Below are positions 1 through 8,382 of a stretch of DNA of 64,000 nucleotides, in pieces. Each line of letters opens with the position of its first letter. Within the stretch, counting starts at the first letter, position 1. Source of the DNA: Streptomyces sp. SirexAA-E (lineage in GTDB: Bacteria; Actinomycetota; Actinomycetes; Streptomycetales; Streptomycetaceae). The position numbers were made by a program, and so were the translations under genes. The stretch lies in assembly GCF_000177195.2 (NCBI RefSeq), contig NC_015953.1:310001-374000 (forward strand). The letters are read 5' to 3'. Below the pieces are notes generated by a model, which saw only the letters and a program-made list of their open reading frames with translations, was not told where the DNA came from and made no database searches.

Positions 1-21
1 GGGCGGCGGGCGGGCCGGAGG

Positions 22-930
22 TCATCGGGGCCCCTTCGTTCGGGTGAGCGCGGGAAGCGCGAAGGACAGGGCGGCTCCCGCGGCCAGTGACAGCGCGGCC
101 AGTCCGGCGTGACGCCACATGGCGCCCAGGTCGCGGGTGGTGACGACGGGGTCCGGAGGCAGTCCGTACACCTCCGGTTCGTCCAGGAGCAGGAAGAACG
201 CGCCGTCCCCGCCCACGCCGTTGTCCGGTGCGTGCCCGTAGAGCCGGGCCTCGGTGACCCCGGCCTCGTGGAGCTGGTCGACCCGCAGCGCGGCGCGCTC
301 ACGGAGTTCGTCGAGCGGGCCGAACTGGATGGACTCGGTGGGGCAGGCCTTGGCGCAGGCGGGTTCCTGCCCCGCGCCGAGCCGGTCGTAGCAGAGGGTG
401 CACTTGAACGCCCGCCCGTCGGTGGGGCGTTGCTCGATCACCCCGTACGGGCAGGCGGGGACGCAGACACCGCAGCCGTTGCAGATGTCCTCCTGCACGA
501 CGACCGTGCCGAACTCGGTGCGGAAGAGGGAACCGGTGGGGCAGACGTCCAGGCAGGCGGCGTGCGTGCAGTGCTTGCAGACGTCGGAGGACATCAGCCA
601 CCGCATGCCCGAGTCGGCCGCCTCGCCTTCCGCGCGGGTGTCCGGCTCGACGACCGGCAGCTCCGTACGGCCGGCCGGCACCGGCTGTTCGACGAAGGCG
701 ACGTGCCGCCAGGTGGAGGCGCCGAGCCCGCCGGTGTTGTCGTACGACATGCCGGTCAGCGACATCCCGTCCTCGGGGATGGCGTTCCACTCCTTGCAGG
801 CGACCTCGCACGCCTTGCAGCCGATGCAGACGGATGTGTCGGTGAAGAAGCCGACGCGCTCCGGGGCGTCCTGGTGCCCCGCGTCCCGTGCCGGGTCGGG
901 CTCGGGCCCGCTGAACAGGTCGTCCCTCAC
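22..930 (-). CDS. Formate dehydrogenase iron-sulfur (beta) subunit
   Basis: Electron-transfer subunit of a membrane-associated formate dehydrogenase, passing electrons from the molybdopterin subunit through four [4Fe-4S] clusters. The 302-residue protein has the FdnH/HybA cysteine pattern: CIGCKACEVACK near residue 30, CKHC..CLDVCP near 120, CNGCGVCVPACPYG near 150 and CTLCYDR...CAKACP near 180. A single hydrophobic segment lies at the extreme C-terminus (about residues 273-295), as in E. coli FdnH, and would anchor it to the membrane. The GTG start overlaps the TGA of the alpha subunit (GTGA), indicating translational coupling. A third, membrane (NrfD- or FdnI-like) subunit would be expected beyond the left edge and cannot be seen. 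Confidence 0.9.
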   Translation of the reverse strand: MRDDLFSGPEPDPARDAGHQDAPERVGFFTDTSVCIGCKACEVACKEWNAIPEDGMSLTGMSYDNTGGLGASTWRHVAFVEQPVPAGRTELPVVEPDTRAEGEAADSGMRWLMSSDVCKHCTHAACLDVCPTGSLFRTEFGTVVVQEDICNGCGVCVPACPYGVIEQRPTDGRAFKCTLCYDRLGAGQEPACAKACPTESIQFGPLDELRERAALRVDQLHEAGVTEARLYGHAPDNGVGGDGAFFLLLDEPEVYGLPPDPVVTTRDLGAMWRHAGLAALSLAAGAALSFALPALTRTKGPR

Positions 931-3900
931 GTCGCCTCCTGCGTTCCGGTCGTCTCCGTGATGCCCGCCCGCCTGCGGTACTCCGCGACGAGCTCGGGGA
1001 GGGCCGGGCCCCGGGGCCGGCGGCCGGGCCGGATGTCTGCGGTGAGCGCCTTGTCCTCCTGGATCAGGGCGTTGGGGTCGAGCGCGATGGCGACCAGTTC
1101 GTTGGCGGCGTCGCCGGTGGAGATGCCGTTCGGTCCCCAGTGGAAGGGCAGCCCGATCTGGTGGACGGTGCGGCCGTGGACGGTGAGCGGGGTGATCCGG
1201 CCGGTGACCATCACCCGGGCCTCGACGGCGTTGCGCGCCGTGACGATCGTGGCCCATCCGCCGTGCTCCAGGCCGCGCTCGGCGGCGAGCTGGGGGGAGA
1301 TCTCGCAGAAGAACTCCGGCTGCAGCTCGGACAGGTAGGGCGACCAGCGGCTCATCCCGCCCGCGGTGAAGTGCTCGGTGAGCCGGTGGGTGGTGACGAT
1401 GTACGGGTAGACGCCTGCACCCGGCTCGTCCCCGCTCGGGTGGTAGCGGTTGCCCTTGCGCGGGTGCAGCTGTCGCACCGGCGATCGCGAACGCGAGGGG
1501 TACAGGGCGTTGGTGAAGGGCGAGTCCTGCGGCTCGTAGTGGGTGGGCATCGGCCCGTCCTCCAGGCCCGCGGGGGCGTACAGCCAGCCCTTGCCGTCGG
1601 CCTGCATGATGAACGGGTCGTTCCCGCGCAGGGCGTCCGGGCCGGTGGCGCCGGGTTCCGGCACGTGGCCGGGGGGCCGGTCGGGCACGAAGTCCGGGAC
1701 GTCGTGGCCGGTCCAGCGCTTCTCGGCGTCGTCCCACCAGACGTACGCCTTGCGGTCGCTCCAGGGGGTGCCGTCGGGGGCGGCGGAGGCACGGTTGTAG
1801 AGGATGCGCCGGTTGGCGGGCCAGGCCCACGCCCACTCGGAGGCGACCCAGTCCTGCTCGGTGTGCGGTTTGCGCCGGGCGGCCTGGTTGACGCCGTCCG
1901 CGTACACGCCGCAGTAGATCCAGCAGCCGCACCTGGTGGAGCCGTCGTCCTTGAGCTCGGTGTACGCCGACAGCGGCGCGCCGTCCGGGCCGTGGCCGTT
2001 GATCTCGGCGAGGACGGACGCGGCGACGGGCTCCTCCAGCGGGCCGTCGACGGGGTAGTCCCAGGTGAGGTCCTGCACGGCGCGGTCCATCGGATCGGTG
2101 GAAGCCGCGAGCCGCTCCTTGATGCGGCGGCCGAGGTGGTACATGAACCAGAGGTCGCTGCGCGCGTCGCCCTCGGGCTCGACCGCCGCGTGGTGCCACT
2201 GGAGCCAGCGGTTGGTGTTGGTGAAGGAGCCGGACTTCTCGGTGTGCGCGGCCGCGGGGAAGAAGAAGACCTCGGTGCCGACGTCCTCGGTCTTCATCTC
2301 GCCGGTCTCGGTCTCCGGGCCGTCCTGCCACCAGGTCGCGGACTCGATGAGCGAGAAGTCGCGGACCACCAGCCATTCGAGCCGGCTCATGCCGAGCCGT
2401 TGCAGCCGCGCGTTGGCGGAACCGACGGCCGGGTTCTCCCCCATCAGGAAGTAGCCCTTGCACGCCCCGTCGAGCTGGGCCATGACCGTCTCGTACGTGC
2501 CGTGGGAGCCGGTGAGGCGGGGCAGGTGGTCGAAGCAGAAGTCGTTCCCGGCCGTCGCCGCGTCCCCGTAGTAGGACTTGAGCAGGCTGACGAAGTAGGC
2601 CCGCATGTTGCCCCAGAAGCCCTTGTCCGTGCGGGTCGCCCGGATGAAGGCGTCCAGGTTCTCGTGGGCGTGCGCGTGCGGCATCGGAAGGTAGCCCGGG
2701 AGCAGGTTGAACAGGGTCGGGATGTCGCTGGAACCCTGGATGGAGGCGTGTCCGCGCAGGGCCTGGATGCCGCCGCCGGGCCGCCCGATGTTGCCCAGGA
2801 GGAGCTGGAGGACGCTGGCGGCGCGGATGCACTGGGAGCCGGTGGAGTGCTGGGTCCAGCCGACCGCGTAGGCGAAGGCGCTGGTGCGGTCGGGGCCGGA
2901 GTTGGACGTCAGGGCGTCGCAGACCTCCTGGAACGCCTCGCGTCCGATGCCGCAGATCTTCTCGACCATCTCGGGGGTGTAGCGGGCGTAGTGGCGCTTG
3001 AGGATCTGGTAGACGCACCGGGGGTCCCGCAGCGTCTCGTCGCGCGGAGGGAGGGCCTCGGTCTGCGCGCCGCCGGACCCGTGCGTCTCGGACTCGGCCG
3101 CCTCGTGGATGCGTTCGTGGTCCTCGGCGCTCTCGGTGTCCCCGTTGCGGCGGGCGTAGAGCTCGTCGACGTCTCCGGAGGGGGCCTGGACCTCGGTGCC
3201 GCGGTACTGCCAGGTCTCGGTGTCGTAGTGGTGCCGCTCCTCGTCCAGCCCGGAGAAGATCCCGTCGAGGTCCTCGGTGTCCTGGAACTCGTCGCCGACC
3301 AGTGTGGCGGCGTTGGTGTAGTTGAGGACGTACTCGCGGAAGTCCTTCTCCTCGGTCAGGACGTGGTTGATGATGCCGCCGAGGAAGGCGATGTCGCTGC
3401 CGGCCCGGATCGGCACGAAGAGGTCGGACAGTGCACTCGTGCGGGTGAAGCGCGGGTCCACATGGATGATGCGGGCGCCCCGTGCCTTCGCCTCCATCAC
3501 CCACTGGAATCCGACGGGGTGGGCCTCGGCGAAGTTCGAGCCCTGGATGACGATGCAGTCCGCGTGCTGGAGGTCCTGCATGAAGGTGGTGGCGCCGCCC
3601 CGGCCGAACGAGGTGCCCAGGCCCGCGACGGTGGAGCTGTGGCAGACCCGTGCCTGGTTCTCCACCTGGACGATGCCGAGTCCGGTGAAGAGCTTCTTGA
3701 TGAGGTAGTTCTCCTCGTTGTCCAGGGTCGCTCCGCCGAGGCTGGCGATGCCCATGGTGCGGGCCGTCCGCAGCCCGTCGTGCTCCCATTCCCAGGTCCG
3801 GCGCCGTGTCTCCACGACCCGGTCGGCGACCATGTCCATGGCCGTCTCCAGGTCGAGCGGCTCCCAGTCGGTGCCGTACGGGCGCCGGTAGAGGACCTGG

Positions 3901-4208
3901 TGGCGCCGGGCGGATCCGGTGGTCAGCTGCAGGGTCGCCGAGCCCTTGGGGCACAGCCGGCCGCGGCTGACGGGCGAGTCCGGGTCGCCCTCGATCTGGA
4001 CGACCCGGTCGTCCTTGACGTACACCTGCTGGCCGCAGCCGACCGCGCAGTACGGGCAGACGGACTTGACGACCCGGTCGGCCGTGGCGGTGCGCGGGCG
4101 CAGTTCCTCGGTGGCGGACGACATCGCCGCCCGTCCTCTGCCCAGGGGATCGGTGCCGGTCAGCTGGCGGTAGGCGGGCCAGCGGCCGAGCAGGTTGTGC
4201 ACTCCCAT
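927..4208 (-). CDS. Formate dehydrogenase molybdopterin (alpha) subunit, Cys form
   Basis: Catalytic subunit oxidising formate to CO2 at a Mo/W-bis-pyranopterin centre. At 1093 residues it has the size of FDH-N/FDH-O alpha chains. An N-terminal [4Fe-4S] motif CPYCAVGC lies at residues 51-58 with the fourth Cys at 86. The active-site stretch NQARVCHSSTV carries Cys189 (codon TGC, 3642-3644) where E. coli FdnG has selenocysteine. The ATG at 4208 is chosen because GGAGG sits 6 nt upstream; the frame extends to a TTG at 4241 without such a site. No twin-arginine signal is present, unlike E. coli FdnG, so the enzyme is probably cytoplasmic-facing (inference). It is the first gene of the pair and overlaps the beta subunit. 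Confidence 0.92.
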   Translation of the reverse strand: MGVHNLLGRWPAYRQLTGTDPLGRGRAAMSSATEELRPRTATADRVVKSVCPYCAVGCGQQVYVKDDRVVQIEGDPDSPVSRGRLCPKGSATLQLTTGSARRHQVLYRRPYGTDWEPLDLETAMDMVADRVVETRRRTWEWEHDGLRTARTMGIASLGGATLDNEENYLIKKLFTGLGIVQVENQARVCHSSTVAGLGTSFGRGGATTFMQDLQHADCIVIQGSNFAEAHPVGFQWVMEAKARGARIIHVDPRFTRTSALSDLFVPIRAGSDIAFLGGIINHVLTEEKDFREYVLNYTNAATLVGDEFQDTEDLDGIFSGLDEERHHYDTETWQYRGTEVQAPSGDVDELYARRNGDTESAEDHERIHEAAESETHGSGGAQTEALPPRDETLRDPRCVYQILKRHYARYTPEMVEKICGIGREAFQEVCDALTSNSGPDRTSAFAYAVGWTQHSTGSQCIRAASVLQLLLGNIGRPGGGIQALRGHASIQGSSDIPTLFNLLPGYLPMPHAHAHENLDAFIRATRTDKGFWGNMRAYFVSLLKSYYGDAATAGNDFCFDHLPRLTGSHGTYETVMAQLDGACKGYFLMGENPAVGSANARLQRLGMSRLEWLVVRDFSLIESATWWQDGPETETGEMKTEDVGTEVFFFPAAAHTEKSGSFTNTNRWLQWHHAAVEPEGDARSDLWFMYHLGRRIKERLAASTDPMDRAVQDLTWDYPVDGPLEEPVAASVLAEINGHGPDGAPLSAYTELKDDGSTRCGCWIYCGVYADGVNQAARRKPHTEQDWVASEWAWAWPANRRILYNRASAAPDGTPWSDRKAYVWWDDAEKRWTGHDVPDFVPDRPPGHVPEPGATGPDALRGNDPFIMQADGKGWLYAPAGLEDGPMPTHYEPQDSPFTNALYPSRSRSPVRQLHPRKGNRYHPSGDEPGAGVYPYIVTTHRLTEHFTAGGMSRWSPYLSELQPEFFCEISPQLAAERGLEHGGWATIVTARNAVEARVMVTGRITPLTVHGRTVHQIGLPFHWGPNGISTGDAANELVAIALDPNALIQEDKALTADIRPGRRPRGPALPELVAEYRRRAGITETTGTQEAT

Positions 4209-4351
4209 CGCGTTCCTCCAGCGATCCGGGGATTCACTCAAGGCTCACCCCACGGCCCCGGGTCGGCGACACGAGCGCCGTGCCCGTCCCGCGAGGGGCT
4301 CCCGGCGAGCCGCCTACCCCATGGGCCCGGGCGAAACATGCGCGGCACCGC

Positions 4352-5317
4352 TCAGAGCTCCCGCAACGCCGGCAGGAGCGTGCTCCGCGCCCAGTCGATG
4401 AAGGGCCGCTGGTGACCGCCGCCGATCTGGACGAGGGCGATCTCGGTGAAGCCCGCCTCCTGGTAGGGGCGTACGGCTTCGACGAACGCGTCGACGTCCG
4501 AACCGCAGGGGATGGCGTCGGCGACGTCGTCCGTGCCGACGAAGCGGGTCGCCTGGTCGAAGGCCGACGGGCCGGGCAGCTCGGAGTTGACCTTCCAGCC
4601 GCCGAGGGACCAGCGGAACTGGTCGTGGGCGCGGGCGATCGCCGCGTCCCGGTCGGGGTCGTAGCAGACGGGCACCTGGCCCACGCGGGGTTTGCCGCTG
4701 CCGCCGTGCCGGTCGAATCCGCTCAGCAGTTCGCTCTTGGGTTCGGTCGCGATCACCAGGTCGGCCAGCCGGCCCGCGAGTGCGCAGGACCGCTCCCCCG
4801 AGACCGCGATGCCGATCGGGACGCGCTGCTCGGGCAGGTCCCAGAGCTTGGCGTTCTCCACGTCGAAGTGGGTGCCGTGGTGGTTGACGTAGTCTCCGTC
4901 GAAGAGTGCGCGGATGATCTGCACGGCTTCCTCGAGCATCTCCAGCCGTACGTGCGCCGCGGGCCAACCGGCGCCCACTACGTGCTCGTTGAGGCTTTCG
5001 CCGGACCCGAGGCCGAGCCGGAAGCGGCCTTCGGCCAGCAGCTGGACCGTCGCCGCCTTCTGGGCCACCACCGCCGGGTGGTAGCGGGTGGTCGGGCACG
5101 TCACGTACGTCATCAGCGGGATCCGGGACGTGGCCTGGGCGGCGGCTCCGAGCACCGACCAGGCATAAGGCGCGTGCCCCTGGGAAACCAGCCAGGGGAA
5201 GTAGTGGTCGGAGGTGACGGAGAAGTCGAAGCCGGCCTTTTCGGCGGCGACCACATCCGCGACGAGTTCGCGGGGACCAGCTTGCTCGGTCATCATCGTG
5301 TAGCCGATTTGAACCAT
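4352..5317 (-). CDS. LLM-class F420-dependent oxidoreductase (TIGR03557 type)
   Basis: Luciferase-like TIM-barrel oxidoreductase of the kind that uses coenzyme F420. The 321-residue protein begins MVQIGYTMMTEQAGPREL and has the family features TSDHYFPW, LGSGESLNEH (F420-binding region) and a C-terminal QIGGGHQRPFIDW that resembles the TIGR03557 ending. The substrate is unknown; mycobacterial relatives include F420-dependent glucose-6-phosphate dehydrogenase-like enzymes. The ATG at 5317 gives the usual family length; an in-frame ATG at 5353 would add 12 non-conserved residues. The start region is unusually AT-rich, and a TTGACA on this strand (5366-5361) may be a -35 element. Divergent from the DUF6479 gene. 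Confidence 0.85.
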   Translation of the reverse strand: MVQIGYTMMTEQAGPRELVADVVAAEKAGFDFSVTSDHYFPWLVSQGHAPYAWSVLGAAAQATSRIPLMTYVTCPTTRYHPAVVAQKAATVQLLAEGRFRLGLGSGESLNEHVVGAGWPAAHVRLEMLEEAVQIIRALFDGDYVNHHGTHFDVENAKLWDLPEQRVPIGIAVSGERSCALAGRLADLVIATEPKSELLSGFDRHGGSGKPRVGQVPVCYDPDRDAAIARAHDQFRWSLGGWKVNSELPGPSAFDQATRFVGTDDVADAIPCGSDVDAFVEAVRPYQEAGFTEIALVQIGGGHQRPFIDWARSTLLPALREL

Positions 5318-5371
5318 ATGAAACTCTTTTACTCTGACATCGCCATAAAACATGAATTCATGTCAATGGCT

Positions 5372-5396
5372 GTCTGCGAGCGGGTCCTCGGGGTAT
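5372..5396 (+). promoter_or_regulatory. SigB-type stress promoter candidate for the DUF6479 gene
   Basis: GTCT (5372-5375), 15 nt, then GGGTAT (5391-5396). This fits the remembered Streptomyces SigB-family consensus GNNT-N14-16-GGGTAY. Transcription would begin about 5403, only a few bases before the ATG at 5406, giving an almost leaderless message. It is a sequence match only. Confidence 0.5.
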
Positions 5397-5405
5397 GCGC
5401 CATGC

Positions 5406-5753
5406 ATGGACGTAACGAATGGAGCAAAGGATTCGCTCGCCGCGACTCTCGCCGACGGGCGGGGCGCTGTGGGTGTGGTCGTCGGCGTCGTCGGGATCGC
5501 CGTGGTGCTCGTACTGATCGGCGCCTTCTGGTGGGGCATGCGGCGGCGGGACAAGGAGTCCCGGCCGCCGCGCCCCGACGAGCAGCCGCAGCGCCCGGCC
5601 CACCGGACCGAGATCCAGGAGACCGACGTGCACGGGTCGGACCACTTCCCCGAGGACGGCCGGGCCCTGACCCCGTACGAACTCAGTGACCACGGAAACG
5701 AGGCGATCCCGCCGGAGGACGACACGCGCCGCGACGAGCCCCGGCGCGACTGA
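5406..5753 (+). CDS. DUF6479 family single-pass membrane protein
   Basis: Small (115-residue) protein of unknown function typical of Streptomyces. A single transmembrane helix (about residues 22-43, valine-rich, ending in GAFWWGMRRRD) is followed by a Pro/Arg/Glu-rich cytosolic tail with PPRPDEQPQRP. The RRRDKESRPPRP stretch is what I recognise from DUF6479 members. An earlier in-frame ATG at 5352 overlaps the divergent gene's start region and lacks a ribosome-binding site, so 5406 is preferred. A SigB-like promoter ends 10 nt upstream, suggesting stress induction. A very strong hairpin follows at 5764-5808. Confidence 0.75.
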   Translation: MDVTNGAKDSLAATLADGRGAVGVVVGVVGIAVVLVLIGAFWWGMRRRDKESRPPRPDEQPQRPAHRTEIQETDVHGSDHFPEDGRALTPYELSDHGNEAIPPEDDTRRDEPRRD

Positions 5754-5763
5754 TCCGCCGCCG

Positions 5764-5808
5764 CGCCGCGGGACCGGACCGGCCGCTCACCGGTCCGGTC
5801 CCGCGGCG
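5764..5808. terminator. Perfect 19-bp hairpin after the DUF6479 gene
   Basis: CGCCGCGGGACCGGACCGG (5764-5782) is perfectly complementary to 5790-5808 with a 7-nt loop. No T tract follows, as is common for Streptomyces terminators. It separates the DUF6479 gene from the CDF transporter gene. Confidence 0.8.
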
Positions 5809-5888
5809 TGGCTGGCGGGGCACGGGCGCCCGGGACCACCGGTGCGCCCCTCATCCATCTGAACGGGGACACAACAGCGGGGGGACCT

Positions 5889-6803
5889 ATGAAGAGGCCG
5901 GAGTCCGACCGCAGGACGCGCGTCACCGTCCTGGTCGCGCTCGCCGCCAATCTCGTGATCGCGGTGGCCAAGGCCGTGGGGGGCTTCATCTCGGGCTCCC
6001 CCGCCCTGCTGTCCGAGGCGGCGCACTCCGTCGCGGACAGCCTCAACGAGATATTCCTGCTGGCCGCGTTGCGTCGCAGCCGCCGTCCGCCCGACGCCCG
6101 CCACCCGTTCGGGTACGGCAAGGAGCGCTACTTCTGGTCGCTGCTCGCCGCCGTCGGCATCTTCGTGATGGGCGGCTGCTTCTCCTTCTTCCAGGGCTTC
6201 GAGGCGCTGCGTGAGAACGCGCGGGAATCGCCGAGCGGATACACGGCCGGGCTGATCGTCCTCGGTGTCGCCTTCCTGGCCGAGGGCGGTTCCCTGGTCA
6301 GGGCGCTGCTCCAGCTCCGCGGCGAGAAGGCCGGGGCACGCGATCCCGCACTGCGGACCGTGATCGCCGAGGACAGCACGGCCGTACTCGGTGTGGTGCT
6401 GGCGATGGCCGGCATGGTTCTCCATCTCGTCACGGGTGACGTCGTGTGGGAGGCCTCGGCCTCACTGGGGATCGGGCTGCTCCTGGTCTACGTCGCCTTC
6501 CGGCTCGGCCGCGACGCGCGCGACCAGTTGATCGGGGAGTCCGCCGAGCCGGATCTCCGCCACGGCGTCGAGGAACTCCTCGGTGCCCAGGCCGAGGTGG
6601 ACAACGTGGCGGCGCTGCTGACGATGCGGCTCGGCATGGACTCGGTCCTCGTCGCCGCCCGGATCGACCTCGCCCCGGGCATCGACAGCGAGGAGATCGA
6701 ACGGGTCTCGATGCGCATCAGGAAGGCCGTGGCCGACAAGTGGCCGCAGGCCGAGCACATCTTCCTCGACATCACCAACGCCCCGCCGCCCGGTGGTGTG
6801 TGA
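5889..6803 (+). CDS. Cation diffusion facilitator (CDF) metal transporter
   Basis: Membrane transporter exporting divalent metal ions (Zn, Co, Fe or Mn) in exchange for protons. The 304-residue protein shows the CDF layout: transmembrane helices at about 15-35, 42-60, 78-100, 110-135, 160-180 and 185-205, with the helix-2 signature SEAAHSVADSLNE supplying the His/Asp metal ligands and a second ligand-bearing stretch VIAEDSTAVLG in helix 5. A short cytosolic C-terminal domain follows (about 215-304). The start ATG follows GGGGGGACCT. It stands alone between two strong hairpins, with no adjacent metalloregulator gene, so the metal cannot be assigned. Confidence 0.88.
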   Translation: MKRPESDRRTRVTVLVALAANLVIAVAKAVGGFISGSPALLSEAAHSVADSLNEIFLLAALRRSRRPPDARHPFGYGKERYFWSLLAAVGIFVMGGCFSFFQGFEALRENARESPSGYTAGLIVLGVAFLAEGGSLVRALLQLRGEKAGARDPALRTVIAEDSTAVLGVVLAMAGMVLHLVTGDVVWEASASLGIGLLLVYVAFRLGRDARDQLIGESAEPDLRHGVEELLGAQAEVDNVAALLTMRLGMDSVLVAARIDLAPGIDSEEIERVSMRIRKAVADKWPQAEHIFLDITNAPPPGGV

Positions 6804-6848
6804 GCACCGCGTCCGCGTGTTGCGGGAGCGGCCCGGGCGCACCACGCT

Positions 6849-6890
6849 GGTTCTGGCCCCGCGGCACCGAAGAAGTCGTGCCGCAGAACC
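6849..6890. terminator. Two-step hairpin between the CDF and VOC genes
   Basis: An inner stem GCGGCAC (6861-6867) pairs with GTGCCGC (6878-6884), and an outer stem GGTTCT (6849-6854) pairs with AGAACC (6885-6890). It lies 46 nt after the CDF stop and 17 nt before the VOC start. It could be a terminator for the CDF gene or a structured leader for the VOC gene. Confidence 0.5.
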
Positions 6891-6907
6891 GATAAGGCAG
6901 TGGGACC

Positions 6908-7717
6908 ATGACCCCAACCGAACCGGCACCGCTGACCGGCGCCTCCGCGCCGTGCTGGGTACATCTGGTGACCCGGGAGCTGGACGCGGCGCGACGCTTC
7001 TACGGTGCCGTTCTCGGCTGGACGTTCCGCCCGGGGGCGATGGGCGACGACTTCGTCATGGCTCGCTCCGGCGGTGTGCCGGTTGCGGGGATCGGCGCGG
7101 TCGCCTCCGCCTACCACGTGGCCGTCGCGTGGACACCGTACTTCTCGGTGCGGGACGCCGACGTGGCGTCGGACCGCATCCGTGAGCGCAGCGGCACGGT
7201 CGCGGTGGGCCCGCTGGCGCTCGGCCTGGGGCGTGCTCTGCTGGCCGCCGACCGGGACGGGGCGTCCTTCGGTGTCTGGGAGTGGACCGGCCGCGCGGCC
7301 GCACTGGCCCCCAACGGCAGCCCGGCCCACGCCTGGCTCAGGCTGCGCACCCGGAACGCCTTCGACGCGGCGATCTTCTACGGCGAGGTGCTCGGCTGGG
7401 AGAGCGGGGAGCCCGGCGGCTGCGAGGTCGCGTACGTGAAGGAAGAGGTGCTCGTGCGCTGCGACGGCCGCCCGCTGGCCCGGATCAGCTCGGGTGCCGT
7501 CGAGTCCGCGCCCGACCCCATGGTGCGCCCGCACTGGCAGGTGCAGTTCCCGGTGGACGACGTGGCGGCGACGGTGCGCGAGGCGGAGCGGCACGGGGGT
7601 ACGGTGCTGGAACGGCGCGGTGTGCCCCACGGCAGTGAGGCCACGCTGCGCGATCCCGACGGCGGGCACTTCACCGTGACGGACGTACGCAGCCCCGCCG
7701 ACTCCGACGACGGCTGA
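6908..7717 (+). CDS. VOC family protein with two glyoxalase-like domains
   Basis: Tandem vicinal-oxygen-chelate protein of 269 residues. Two similar halves (about 14-125 and 140-258) each begin with an FYGAVLGW or FYGEVLGW motif, the hallmark of the CFP32/27-kDa antigen-like double-VOC family. Members bind metals or small molecules; the reaction is not known for this one. In the first half the N-terminal metal-ligand position is occupied by HLVTRELDAARRFY. The start ATG follows AAGGCAGTGGGACC. It is single-gene in organisation, bounded upstream by a hairpin and convergent with the DUF6328 gene six nucleotides away. Confidence 0.85.
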   Translation: MTPTEPAPLTGASAPCWVHLVTRELDAARRFYGAVLGWTFRPGAMGDDFVMARSGGVPVAGIGAVASAYHVAVAWTPYFSVRDADVASDRIRERSGTVAVGPLALGLGRALLAADRDGASFGVWEWTGRAAALAPNGSPAHAWLRLRTRNAFDAAIFYGEVLGWESGEPGGCEVAYVKEEVLVRCDGRPLARISSGAVESAPDPMVRPHWQVQFPVDDVAATVREAERHGGTVLERRGVPHGSEATLRDPDGGHFTVTDVRSPADSDDG

Positions 7718-7723
7718 ACGGCG

Positions 7724-8302
7724 TCAGTCCTCGTCCGGTCCGGGGTGCTCCCCGTCCTCGCCCGAGGTCCGGTCCTCCCTGTCGGCGGGTGCGTTGCCGC
7801 GGATCAGGGCCCACACGGGGAAGACGAACCAGCAGAGCAGGAACCACAGGGCCATGGCCCCCACCAGCCACAGGGCCAGCGTGTTGTGGAGCGCCACGCG
7901 GAGGATGAGCAGCAGGGTGCTGCACATCGTGCAGAAGAGCAGTACGAGCCCGAGCACGGTCAGCCGGGAGGCCCAGGTGACCGTCTGCGGCTTCATCCGC
8001 CTCCCGGTGAGCAGCCGGTGGTAGGAGACCGGGCCGATGAGGGCGGCAGCCGTGGCGGAGCCCAGCATGACGGTCACGACGTAGATGTTGCGGTCGGCCG
8101 TGGGGAGGTCGGCGAACCGCGACTGGAAGACCACGGCGAGCAGGAAGCCGAAGAGGATCTGCACGCCGGTCTGGGCGACCCGGAGCTCCTGGAGCAGATC
8201 GCCCCAGCGCCGGTCCGCCCGCTCGTCCTCGGTCTCCTCCCGCCCGGTTGCCCTGGTCTTCGGGGTGTCCCGGTCTCTGCCGCCGGCTGGTATTCGTCCC
8301 AT
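7724..8302 (-). CDS. DUF6328 family four-helix membrane protein
   Basis: A 192-residue integral membrane protein of unknown function. After a charged N-terminus rich in Arg/Glu there is the stretch LLQELRVAQTGVQILFGFLL, which I associate with DUF6328, then about four hydrophobic helices (55-75, 88-105, 118-142, 147-170) and an acidic tail (EDGEHPGPDED). The ATG at 8302 is preceded by GGAGGCACCG, an excellent ribosome-binding site; the frame is open far upstream but the extension has shadow-like composition. It lies downstream of the cysteine hydrolase gene on the same strand, 80 nt apart, and could be cotranscribed. Confidence 0.8.
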   Translation of the reverse strand: MGRIPAGGRDRDTPKTRATGREETEDERADRRWGDLLQELRVAQTGVQILFGFLLAVVFQSRFADLPTADRNIYVVTVMLGSATAAALIGPVSYHRLLTGRRMKPQTVTWASRLTVLGLVLLFCTMCSTLLLILRVALHNTLALWLVGAMALWFLLCWFVFPVWALIRGNAPADREDRTSGEDGEHPGPDED

Positions 8303-8382
8303 CGGTGCCTCCGCCACGTCGTGCGAGTCAGCTGGGCCGTACGGGTGCCCCGCGCCCGCCCGGTGAATCCGGTCGGCGCCGG

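Noticed and set aside
22..3954. Very long minus-strand frame covering both formate dehydrogenase genes
   Set aside because: Only the first 909 nt (22-930) carry conserved sequence (the beta subunit). The rest is an out-of-frame shadow of the alpha subunit, with Arg/Pro/His-rich nonsense composition.
1140..4415. 1091-residue plus-strand frame opposite the formate dehydrogenase alpha gene
   Set aside because: Antisense shadow produced by GC-rich third positions; no recognisable domain, and composition is Val/Gly/Asp/Arg-biased as expected of a mirror frame.
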